From Yarrowia lipolytica (lineage: Eukaryota; Ascomycota; Dipodascomycetes; Dipodascales), in contig NC_090771.1 of assembly GCF_001761485.1 (NCBI RefSeq), forward strand, positions 372,001 to 436,000: DNA of 64,000 bases, read 5' to 3'. Positions 54,356 through 63,387 of this stretch are shown in pieces. Numbering within the stretch: the first letter of the stretch is position 1; each line of letters begins with the position of its first letter. The position numbers were made by a program, and so were the translations under genes. The notes beneath the pieces are model-generated. The model had not been told where the DNA came from. It did not search any database and was given only the letters and a program-made list of their open reading frames with translations.

Positions 54356-55428
54356 TTTTGGTGAAAAGACGTTTGGATATTTTAATGGTAGGGGCAGGCA
54401 GGATATGATACTTATAGAGTGTAATATAATGGCATGATGAGACGACATGGGGGAGGTAGATTGGAAGATGGGATGCCTTGTTTCTCGCACAGACGGTCTT
54501 TATGTGTTAATATTAAACAGCTACGAGTGCTGATGAGAGAGTACGAAATGCGGTGTTCGAAAGGGGTCACTGATCTATTGCACTGCTGGAGAGCGGATAT
54601 CGCAGAGGTTAAGAAGACATACTGTGTTGACCAAGGAGAGGCTCCAAGAGGGGGCTGGTTGTGGCCGTCCCTTTACAAGTACTGTATGTACAGTACATCA
54701 TGTATATTAATAATAGTGGTGGTACCCGGTCAGCACAATAGTGACCTACATACTCTGGTGTCAGTTCAATCTTCTGCTTCCTCTTTCAGTGACTGTTTTC
54801 TCGGTATATATTGTACTTGTACTTCAAGGCCGTGTGGACCTGTTCTACAGTAAGTGCGAATACTCCATGTCTATCAAGCCGTCTTTTTTGTTTTTTCTGT
54901 CTTTTTTCACCACCATGCTGAATCTCATACAAAGTACGTTAATTATACACAGTACGATCTGAGATGGAGCTGAAGCCATGAGATTTGATCAAAGAAAATG
55001 TTTGAACTGTTAGAAGCAGATCGAGCGATTTGATTCCGTCATTAATCTTCTGTTTCTCAGTATTCACGTCCATCCATTCGTTAATGATTCCATCATCTTC
55101 ATCTCTCGCGCACATCCACCCCCGCTGTTGCCACATCTGTCAGTCTACCTGCATGAAGCACGCGATGAAAAGGCGCTACGTATGTACTTGTACTTGTTAT
55201 CAGATACTGCCTGTTTGGGACGTCTTAGAACCGCATAGGAGGGCGGAAAAGTGGAGGAGATATTTAGTGCATTAATATCGGCACAGATGTCATTGGGATA
55301 CAATTACTTTTGGAGCACCCTCTTTCGTTTTCCTCTCAACTTTTTCACCATTACTTCCGACACGGCTCTATCAGCCTGCTCTTGACAATCTTTCATTCTA
55401 CACCTCCACAACACACCTCCAAACCATA
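54356..55428. other. 1.1 kb intergenic region
   Basis: GTAC words cluster at 54676-54705, 54815-54835 and 55180-55200. An AT-rich part (about 54890-54960) and a C/T-rich part before the peptidase start are also visible. No gene is called. Confidence 0.5.
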
Positions 55429-58092
55429 ATGGGTGTCTACCGAACGGCTCTATCTCCACCACCACACAGCATGCAAGACATTGAAATGGACCATTCTAAC
55501 GGTGGTAACGCGTCGGACGACTCGCCGCGGTCGTCGACGTCGTCGCTGTTTGAAAAACTGGATAGAATTAACACCGCCAAGCAGTATGAAGACTCAGCTG
55601 CCTCGAGCCTTCTGAGACGCGACCCTGCCAGCGAAAGAGACCTGGAAAGTGGCGCTCACATCAACCCCCGAGTGTCACAGAAGAGCAAAAAGTTCAAGAA
55701 ATGGTTCATGCTCGCCGGTATGACTGCTATTACTGTCTGGGGTCTGTTTGTTCTCGCCCTGTTTGTCCAGTCTCTGACCCAGCCTGAGGCGTCCAAAGAC
55801 GTTCAGACTGTCGTTCAGGGCTCGAAACCAAAGACTATCATTCCCGGTGACGGAGGCGACAACGCAAACTACGCCGGCAGCAACTTCAAGCTAGTGGTGA
55901 CTCCCCAATCTGTCCGAACAGGCACTTTCCGACCCGAGTCCAAGTCTGTGCAGTGGATTCAGGCCGCTGACCTCGAGGGAGCATACCTCGTGCGTGACAG
56001 AAAGTACGTCGTGAAGACCTATGGTGAGGACGACAAGGAAATCGAAATCACAGACACCTCTGTCCACTATGGAGAACACAACCTGCGTATCGACGAGCTG
56101 TGGCTGAGACCTGATCTCAAAAAGGCATTGTTTGTGACCGAGCGAAAGAAGAACTACCGACATTCGTCGTTTGGAAACTACTGGATTCTCGACGTTGAGA
56201 GCAAGGAAGTCAAGCCTCTTCTCAAGGGAGACGATAAGGCTCGAATTGCAGTCGCTTCCTGGGCTCCTAACGGAAAGGCCATTGCTTTAGTGTACGAGAA
56301 TAACGTCTATGTGACTCATGTTGACAAGTACGAGACCGTCCAGGTGACCGACGATGGATCTGAACAGATCTTCAACGGTAGACCTGATTGGGTGTACGAA
56401 GAAGAGGTTCTTTCAGGTGACAATGCTCTCTGGTGGTCTCCTGATGGCCAGCATCTTGCTTTCCTTCGTTCTGACGATACCAAGGTTCAGGAGTTCACCA
56501 TCCCTTACTACGTTCAGGACCCCAAGCCCCAGGCTTACCCCGAGTACCGATCTATCAAGTATCCCAAGCCCGGATCTCCCAACCCTGACGTCCAGATGGC
56601 TTTCTACAACGTTGAGGAGGATGCCACCACTTTCATCAACGAGCCTCTGGCTCAAGACGATATCATTTCTGACGTGACTTGGTCCCAGACTGGTGTTGCT
56701 CTTATTCGAGCCTCTGACCGAGAAGCCGACGTTCTCAAGATTGTACATGTGGACTCTTCCAAGGGTTACGCTGCCAAGATTCTGCGAGAGAACAATGTCA
56801 AGGAGCTGGATGGAGGATGGGTCGAGACTGTTCGATCGTCCAAAATCATTCCCCAGAACGAGTCTCTCGGCCTCTTGGAGGAAGGATACATTGATACAGT
56901 AATTTCTGAGGGTCGAAACCACCTTGCTTACTTTGTTTTCGGTGAGCCTAAGCCCAGGACCATGCTCACTTCTGGTGACTGGGAAGTCGTCAATGCTCCT
57001 TCTTCTTACGATGCGTCTACTGGTACTGTTTATTTCCTGTCTACTCAGAAGGACCCTACTGAACGACACCTCTACTCTGTCAAGATTGACGGTAGCGATC
57101 TCAAACCTGTCACTAACACCACTGAGGATGCTTACTACGGAGTCTCTTTCTCTGAGGACGCTCGGTTTGCTCTTCTGAGCTACAACGGCCCTGAAGTCCC
57201 CTATCAGAAGATTATTGATCTGCATTCCGCTTCTCCTCTTGACGCCCCCAAGGTTGTCAAGAACGAGTTCCTACAGACCACCCTCGACTCTTACGCTCTC
57301 CCAACCTCTCACTTTGCTCAGATCAACGTCGGTACCGAAGAGAAGCCCATTCTGGCTAACTCTGTGGAGATCCGACCTCCCAACTTTGACGAGAAGAAGG
57401 TCTACCCCGTTCTGTTCTTTGTTTACGGCGGCCCCGGTTCCCAGATGGTCACCAAGACGTTCAACATTGACTTCCAGAAGAGCGTCGCTGCTTCTCTGGA
57501 TTACGTTGTGGTCACTGTTGACGGCCGAGGAACCGGTTACATGGGCCGTGAGTTCCTGTCTGTGGTTCGAGACGACATTGGACGGCGAGAGGCCGCTGAC
57601 CAGATTGCTGCTGCTAAGCTCTGGGCCCAGAAAGACTATGTTGACGCCAACCACATGGCTATTTGGGGCTGGTCCTACGGAGGCTACTGCACTCTTAAGA
57701 CTTTGGAGGCTGATGCAGGCGAGACTTTCCGATTTGGAATGGCTGTTGCTCCCGTGACCGACTGGCGGTTCTACGACTCAGTTTATACTGAGCGATACAT
57801 GCATACTCCTCAGCACAACAAGAAGGGCTACGAACAGACAGCTGTGCATAATATGACTGCTCTGGGGGCCAACGAGCGGTTCCTGGTCATGCATGGTTCT
57901 GGAGACGACAATGTGCACATGCAGAACACTCTGTCTCTGATTGACAACCTGGATCTCGCTGGAATCGAGAACTACGATATGCACATTTACCCCGACTCGG
58001 ATCATAGCATTTATTTCCACAACGCCCAGGCCATGGTCTACGACCGTCTCTACACTTGGATCCAGCGTGCTTTTAACGACGAGTTTAGTTAG
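55429..58092 (+). CDS. DAP2: Type II membrane dipeptidyl aminopeptidase (Dap2/Ste13)
   Basis: Predicted 887-residue serine exopeptidase of the DPP4/S9B family, which removes X-Ala and X-Pro dipeptides from N termini. The cytosolic tail is about 90 residues, Ser-rich and acidic/basic. One transmembrane segment follows (about 91-116, LAGMTAITVWGLFVLALFV). The lumenal eight-bladed propeller comes next (for example DWVYEEEV, the DPP4 Glu motif that binds the free N terminus). The alpha/beta hydrolase domain has Ser749 (GWSYGG), Asp826/827 (HGSGDDNVH) and His859 (DSDHSI). Dap2 is vacuolar and Ste13 is in the late Golgi, where it matures mating pheromone; length and tail do not decide between them. 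Convergent with BNA1, 444 bp apart. Confidence 0.93.
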   Translation: MGVYRTALSPPPHSMQDIEMDHSNGGNASDDSPRSSTSSLFEKLDRINTAKQYEDSAASSLLRRDPASERDLESGAHINPRVSQKSKKFKKWFMLAGMTAITVWGLFVLALFVQSLTQPEASKDVQTVVQGSKPKTIIPGDGGDNANYAGSNFKLVVTPQSVRTGTFRPESKSVQWIQAADLEGAYLVRDRKYVVKTYGEDDKEIEITDTSVHYGEHNLRIDELWLRPDLKKALFVTERKKNYRHSSFGNYWILDVESKEVKPLLKGDDKARIAVASWAPNGKAIALVYENNVYVTHVDKYETVQVTDDGSEQIFNGRPDWVYEEEVLSGDNALWWSPDGQHLAFLRSDDTKVQEFTIPYYVQDPKPQAYPEYRSIKYPKPGSPNPDVQMAFYNVEEDATTFINEPLAQDDIISDVTWSQTGVALIRASDREADVLKIVHVDSSKGYAAKILRENNVKELDGGWVETVRSSKIIPQNESLGLLEEGYIDTVISEGRNHLAYFVFGEPKPRTMLTSGDWEVVNAPSSYDASTGTVYFLSTQKDPTERHLYSVKIDGSDLKPVTNTTEDAYYGVSFSEDARFALLSYNGPEVPYQKIIDLHSASPLDAPKVVKNEFLQTTLDSYALPTSHFAQINVGTEEKPILANSVEIRPPNFDEKKVYPVLFFVYGGPGSQMVTKTFNIDFQKSVAASLDYVVVTVDGRGTGYMGREFLSVVRDDIGRREAADQIAAAKLWAQKDYVDANHMAIWGWSYGGYCTLKTLEADAGETFRFGMAVAPVTDWRFYDSVYTERYMHTPQHNKKGYEQTAVHNMTALGANERFLVMHGSGDDNVHMQNTLSLIDNLDLAGIENYDMHIYPDSDHSIYFHNAQAMVYDRLYTWIQRAFNDEFS

Positions 58093-58536
58093 ACGGAGGA
58101 TTATTAACGAATATAATGAAATTATAACGCAAGAATATTCTGTAAGCTGACAAGACATGTATGATGGGAGTGTATGATCTTCACTTATCTAGCGGTTACT
58201 GTCAAGATATTCTGATGTTTGTACTGTATCTACTGTACATACTGCTTGTACCAGGACGGCAGAAATGTTATAAAGATGGTATACATAGTGGAAAGCAGAG
58301 GCTCTCCAGTTCATGACTGGTGTTGTGCTACAGTATGTACTAGGCATACATATCAAACTAGTACCTCACGTGATATGAGCACTGTGTATTGAATAAATAC
58401 CCCACACACTCGGACTCATCACCCATGCCCGGCTTCCCCTGGTGTGTGGATATGCTGTCAGTTCACGTAGCTTACCTCGCGTGACTGACTAACAGGATAC
58501 TTGGTGCCTTTGGCAGTGCCGTTGATTACCAGCTGT
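58093..58536. other. Convergent intergenic region between DAP2 and BNA1
   Basis: GTAC words (58220-58255) and a TCACGTGAT element (58376-58384) are present. No gene is seen. Confidence 0.6.
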
Positions 58537-59142
58537 CTACGGTCTGGAAGTAGCGACAGTACCGCAAGCCTTGCATGTTCGCTTTTCAATGTCACCGTCA
58601 AAATCAAGAATGGCCTCCTTAATCTGGGTGCCGAGATCGACGAGCTGGAACGAGTTCTCAAACACAATCTCTCGGCACTTTTCGTTAGGACAGTACCATC
58701 GCAGAGCGTCCTTCATGCCCTCGGGACGGTCCTGTTCAACCACAACACCAATGGTGTCGGCATATCGAACGGGGTTGTGGGGCACGTTGGCGGGGAGCAG
58801 GAAGATATCGCCCTCGTTGATAGTGATATCTCTGAACTCTCCATCGTCCACCACCTTGAGAGTCATGTGGCCCTTCTTCTGGTGGAACCATTCAGGGGTC
58901 TGGTTGATGTGGTAGTCAGTTCGAGCATTAGGTCCTCCAACGATCTGTGTTAGTTGATTGGGCAATGGCAAATCACAATAGTTGTGAATCATCTTCCCCA
59001 GCTGGATCATTGACTCATGTCATAAATCACTCACCATAACAGTGTAGCCTCCTCGCTGGATACAAAAGTTGTTAACCGGAGGCTTCAGCAGGTGCTGGTT
59101 CTCCTCGAGCCACTTGGGCAGATTGATTGGTTCCTGGAGCAT
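58537..59142 (-). CDS. BNA1: 3-hydroxyanthranilate 3,4-dioxygenase, one intron
   Basis: Predicted complement(join(58537..58944, 59035..59142)), 171 aa. Opens the ring of 3-hydroxyanthranilate to the semialdehyde that cyclises to quinolinate, in de novo NAD synthesis from tryptophan. Cupin fold with Fe(II) ligands His48, Glu54 and His92 ([19 protein letters not shown]). A second metal site of the rubredoxin type lies in the C terminus (CPNEKC and CKAC), as in yeast Bna1 (177 aa). Exon 1 (36 codons) starts [15 protein letters not shown] at the ATG 59142. The 90-nt intron starts with GTGAGT and ends with CTAACACAG; reading through it would open at an in-frame ATG within the intron and lose the N-terminal strand. 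The intron contains a TGACTCA (59011). Confidence 0.96.
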
Positions 59143-60159
59143 GGGTGACGAGTGGTGAGATGTACTGGAAAAGAAGAGCTCACGCCATATTCTATATGCC
59201 ATGTATGTGGGGCGAATAAACTCAGACAATCATGTGGGGGTGGAGGGAGTATATCTTAGTGTTGAGGAGATGATTGAGAAACTGGACTATGTAGATGGGA
59301 TTTTCTTGCCTGAAATATTCATTTGACGGTTTCAAAATAAAAAATGGACCCCTTCTCGCCCCAAAATCAGCTTTCGGAGTTATGTTAATCTCCGTAAGCA
59401 TGCAGGATTCATATGCACTTAATCAGTAGAGACCCTTGATTATGTTAACCAAGTCTGCGGTAGACCAGCAGGTGGGCAGACAAGAGTTGGATTTGTTAAT
59501 GAGGTTTTAGAAGGTGCGGCAAAGTAGTGATAGCCACTGGCTGACACTTGTGAGCTAAAGTGGCCATGTATGGGGTCAGATACACAGCCACTGTATCAAG
59601 TGTTACAGTACACGATGTTCTGGTAGCTGTCTATTCCAAAACACCTCCACACCTTCAAAGCTCTTCAATTGTGCGCTCTCATTTTAGCAATCGAATTGGT
59701 ATGAGCTTTGGGCGCAGTTTATACGCTTTTGCGATGCTTTCGGTTTCTCTGGTCATGTAATCTGGTTGGATATGATGCAAAGAACGGCAACATGTACAGT
59801 ATTCACCGATCCAAATCAAACACATCAGGATAACCACACCAGTTAGCTTATGTAATCATGATCCCAACAGAATCCCCAGCAGGGGTGCTTTGAGGCACAA
59901 GTCGACAAGTTGTCTTAAGATTACAAGAATATAAGTATCTCGATCCAGTCAAATCAGTCAAATCAGTTTAATCTCATTCTACCAACCCATTCAACTACAC
60001 CACCGCCGCTCACGTCCCATCCACTCGTACCCACCTGCAAATCGAACTCGCGCCACCTCCCAATAACCTTCTTTAGGCTTCTCACAACCACATCCACATA
60101 CAAGTAGACGTCATTGGAATTGCCACTGATCTCTTTACCACCCGACATCGATCTCAATC
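59143..60159. other. Divergent promoter region of BNA1 and RPN1
   Basis: No gene is called. A 9-bp tandem repeat (CAGTCAAAT twice, then CAGTTTAAT) lies at 59946-59972. The minus strand reads GGTGGTAAA at 60134-60142, one base off the PACE sequence, in the RPN1 leader. The last 200 bases before RPN1 are C-rich. Confidence 0.55.
59946..59972. repeat. 9-bp tandem repeat in the RPN1 promoter
   Basis: Two exact CAGTCAAAT units are followed by CAGTTTAAT, about 190-215 bp before the RPN1 start. They could be a repeated factor site or a chance microrepeat. Confidence 0.7.
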
Positions 60160-63099
60160 ATGGCTGCCAAGGACGTGACTAATAAGCCGAGCGACAAGTC
60201 GGCTGAGAAGACCGTCGACAAGACCGCCCCCAACGACAAGAACAAAAAACCAGCCCGAAAGGATGAAGAGGAGCTGTCTGAGGAGGACGAGAAGCTCAAG
60301 TCGGAGCTGGAGATGCTGGTTGAGCGTCTGACCGAGAAGGACGAGTCTCTGTACGAGCCCTCGCTCGAGGCTCTCAAAAACTTCATTCGAACCTCGACCT
60401 CGTCCATGACCGCTGTGCCCAAGCCTCTCAAGTTTCTGCGGCCCCACTACCCCCAGCTTGCTGAGCTCTACGACACCTGGACCGATGCCAAACACAAGCA
60501 GCAGCTCGCAGACGTGCTTTCCGTCCTCGCAATGACCTACTCCGGCGACGGCAAGCGAGATGCACTCAAATTCCGACTCAAGTCGACCACCGACGATCTG
60601 GGATCTTGGGGACACGAGTATGTTCGCCACCTTGCTCTGGAAATCGGCCAGGAGTATCAATTGCAGCAGGTTGAGACCAGCGACGATGCCAAGGAGGGCG
60701 TAACTCTGGACACCCCCAATTCTGGTGTTGGATCGCTCACCGACGTACGAAACCTGGGCATCAAGCTGGTACCCTTTTTCCTCAAACACAACGCCGAAGC
60801 CGACGCCGTGGACTTGTTGCTGGAGATTGAGGCCGTCGAGCATCTACCTAAATTCGTTGACGAAACCACATACGCCCGTGTTTGCCATTACATGGTCGCC
60901 TGTGTGCCCCTGCTGGCACCCCCAGATGACGTGGCCTTCCTACACACCGCTTATGCTATCTACCTGGCCCACCGCCAGCTGACCCAGGCTCTGGCCCTGG
61001 CGATCCGTCTGGATGACATGGAGCTCATTAAATCGGTTATGGATGCTGCCAGTGGCGACGATTTGCTGCAGAAGCAGCTGGCGTTCATTCTAGCTCGACA
61101 AAAGTGCTACTTTGATGTGGCTGACGAGGGCGTACAGGAGTGCATGTCCAACGCCCTGCTGGCTGACCACTTCCGATACCTCACTAAGGAGCTCAACCTG
61201 CTGGAGCCAAAGGTTCCAGAAGACATCTACAAGAGCCACCTGGAGAACTCAAGAGACATCATCATGTCGGGGGCCTTTGACTCTGCCAAGCAGAACCTGG
61301 CTGCGTCGTTCGTCAATGCCTTTGTCAATTGTGCTTACTCGGCAGACCGTCTGCTGACCAATGGAGGTGCTGAGGATGATGGAGACGCTACTGCTGGAGG
61401 AGCATCTGGTGCCTGGATCTACAAGACCAAGCTCGCTGGAATGTACTCCACCACAGCCTCTCTGGGATCTCTGTTCCAGTGGGATCTCAGTCGAGGTCTG
61501 CAGCAACTCGACAAGTACGCCTACTCTTCCGAGCCCCAGATCAAGGCTGGAGCTCTTCTGGGTATGGGTATTGTCACTGCTGGTGTCTACGACGAGACAG
61601 ACGCTGCTGTCGCTCTTCTTGCCGACCACATCACCGAGGAGCCCTCAGCTGAGAACAACAACGGCAACGCATACAACTTGAACCAGCTTTCTGCTGTGAT
61701 GGGTCTGGGTGTTGCATACGCCGGATCTCGACGGACAGATCTTCTGGATATGCTCCTGCCTTTGGTTCAGGACACTGACACCTCCATGAAGACCTCTGCC
61801 ATGGCTGCTCTTGCTCTGGGACACATCTTCGTCGGCTCTGCTAACGGAGACGTCGTTTCTGCTCTGTTGGGATCTCTGCTTGAGCGAGATGCCATCCAGC
61901 TGTCTGACAAGTGGGCCCGATTCATGGCTCTGGGTCTTGCTCTTTTGTTTATTGGCAAGTACGAGGAGATTGAGGAGGCAGTTGAGACTGTTCGAGCCAT
62001 TGACCATCCTCTGGGCCGAATCTGCGAGACTCTCATCACTGTGTGTGCCTACGCCGGTACTGGTAACGTTCTGCAGATCCAGAAGTTGCTGCATGACTGT
62101 GTTGGAGAGAATGTTACTGAGGGAGAGGCTGACGGAGAAGGCGATGGTGAAGGTGAGGGTGCTGAGGGTGCTGTTGCTACCGCTGAGGGTGCTGAGGGTG
62201 CTGCGGATGCTGCTGACGCCATTGACGCTACCGCCGAAGCCGTCGCCGCCGAAGGAGAGGCTGCTGCTGATGCTACACAGGAGGTGGACTCGGAAGAGGC
62301 CTCTTCTCACCAGGCATACTCTGTTCTTGGTCTGGCCATTGTTGCAATGGGTGAGGAAATTGGCCAGGAGATGGTTCTCCGACACTTTGGTCATCTCATG
62401 CACTACGGCGATGCCCAGGTGAAGCGAGCTGTTCCTCTTGCCATGGGTCTGGTGTCTGCTTCCAACGCACAGATGCGTGTGTTTGACACCTTGTCGCGAT
62501 ACTCACATGACGCCGATATGGAGGTTGCTCTGAATTCCATCTTCTCCATGGGTCTGGTGGGAGCGGGAACTAACAACGCCCGTCTGGCCCAGCTGCTCCG
62601 ACAGCTCGCCTCCTACTACTCTAAGGATCCCGACGGACTTTTCACCGTCCGAATCGCCCAGGGTCTGCTCTATCTGGGTAAGGGTACTCTTACTGTGTCT
62701 CCTTTCCATACCGATCGACAGATTCTGTCCAAGGTGTCTCTGGCATCGCTGGTTACCCTTCTGGTGACCATGATCGACCCCAAGTCGTTCATCCTAGCCG
62801 ACAACCACTGGATGCTCTTCTGGCTCACTAACGCCATTCGTCCCCGCATGCTCATCACTCTGGACGAGAAGCTGGAGCCTATCAAGGTGCCCGTGCGAGT
62901 CGGACAGGCTGTGGATACAGTCGGTCAGGCCGGAAAGCCCAAGACCATCACCGGCTGGGTCACTCATAGCACTCCCGTGTTGCTGAGTCATGGCGAGCGA
63001 GCCGAGCTGGAGGACGACGAGTACATTCCTCTGGCCTCGTCTCTGGAGGGCGTTGTCATTCTCAAGAAGAACCCCGACAGAATGGATGAGAGCAGTTAG
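60160..63099 (+). CDS. RPN1: 26S proteasome regulatory subunit Rpn1
   Basis: Predicted 979-residue scaffold of the proteasome base, which binds ubiquitin receptors and the deubiquitinase Ubp6. Typical PC-repeat helices are present (for example IKAGALLGMGIVTAGVYD, NQLSAVMGLGVAYAGSRR, KTSAMAALALGHIFVGSA). N terminus is charged (KPSDKSAEK). A long acidic/Ala-rich insertion (about residues 650-715, repeating GEG, AEG and ADA units) replaces the shorter linker known in Saccharomyces Rpn1 (993 aa). The C-terminal domain is well conserved (GTLTVSPFHTDRQILS). ATG at 60160 in a CAATCATGG context. Upstream sequence contains a repeat and a PACE-like motif. No intron. Confidence 0.95.
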   Translation: MAAKDVTNKPSDKSAEKTVDKTAPNDKNKKPARKDEEELSEEDEKLKSELEMLVERLTEKDESLYEPSLEALKNFIRTSTSSMTAVPKPLKFLRPHYPQLAELYDTWTDAKHKQQLADVLSVLAMTYSGDGKRDALKFRLKSTTDDLGSWGHEYVRHLALEIGQEYQLQQVETSDDAKEGVTLDTPNSGVGSLTDVRNLGIKLVPFFLKHNAEADAVDLLLEIEAVEHLPKFVDETTYARVCHYMVACVPLLAPPDDVAFLHTAYAIYLAHRQLTQALALAIRLDDMELIKSVMDAASGDDLLQKQLAFILARQKCYFDVADEGVQECMSNALLADHFRYLTKELNLLEPKVPEDIYKSHLENSRDIIMSGAFDSAKQNLAASFVNAFVNCAYSADRLLTNGGAEDDGDATAGGASGAWIYKTKLAGMYSTTASLGSLFQWDLSRGLQQLDKYAYSSEPQIKAGALLGMGIVTAGVYDETDAAVALLADHITEEPSAENNNGNAYNLNQLSAVMGLGVAYAGSRRTDLLDMLLPLVQDTDTSMKTSAMAALALGHIFVGSANGDVVSALLGSLLERDAIQLSDKWARFMALGLALLFIGKYEEIEEAVETVRAIDHPLGRICETLITVCAYAGTGNVLQIQKLLHDCVGENVTEGEADGEGDGEGEGAEGAVATAEGAEGAADAADAIDATAEAVAAEGEAAADATQEVDSEEASSHQAYSVLGLAIVAMGEEIGQEMVLRHFGHLMHYGDAQVKRAVPLAMGLVSASNAQMRVFDTLSRYSHDADMEVALNSIFSMGLVGAGTNNARLAQLLRQLASYYSKDPDGLFTVRIAQGLLYLGKGTLTVSPFHTDRQILSKVSLASLVTLLVTMIDPKSFILADNHWMLFWLTNAIRPRMLITLDEKLEPIKVPVRVGQAVDTVGQAGKPKTITGWVTHSTPVLLSHGERAELEDDEYIPLASSLEGVVILKKNPDRMDESS

Positions 63100-63387
63100 C
63101 ATACTCTGATAGGTATGGAATGAATAAATGGAAATGAATAGTAGGATACAGCAATAAATGGCAGGAGCGTAGTAACGGATGTACAGCCGCGATTTGATCT
63201 ATTCTAAAGTCAGTAATAGTTATTCAGATTCTATAGCGTAGCTACAGTACAAGTGACAGTACGACGATACTCTGAACTGTAGGTAATTTCAGATGATTAT
63301 TCTATACATACATTCGTACCGTAGTAGTTTCGTGGTTCATCATAATCCATCGCTGACCACAGACAATAACAGGTTCGCTCACATCGT

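Noticed and set aside
60154-60843. 229-codon minus-strand open frame antisense to RPN1
   Set aside because: Codon bias of RPN1 leaves the opposite strand open; the product has no domain and starts in RPN1 coding sequence.
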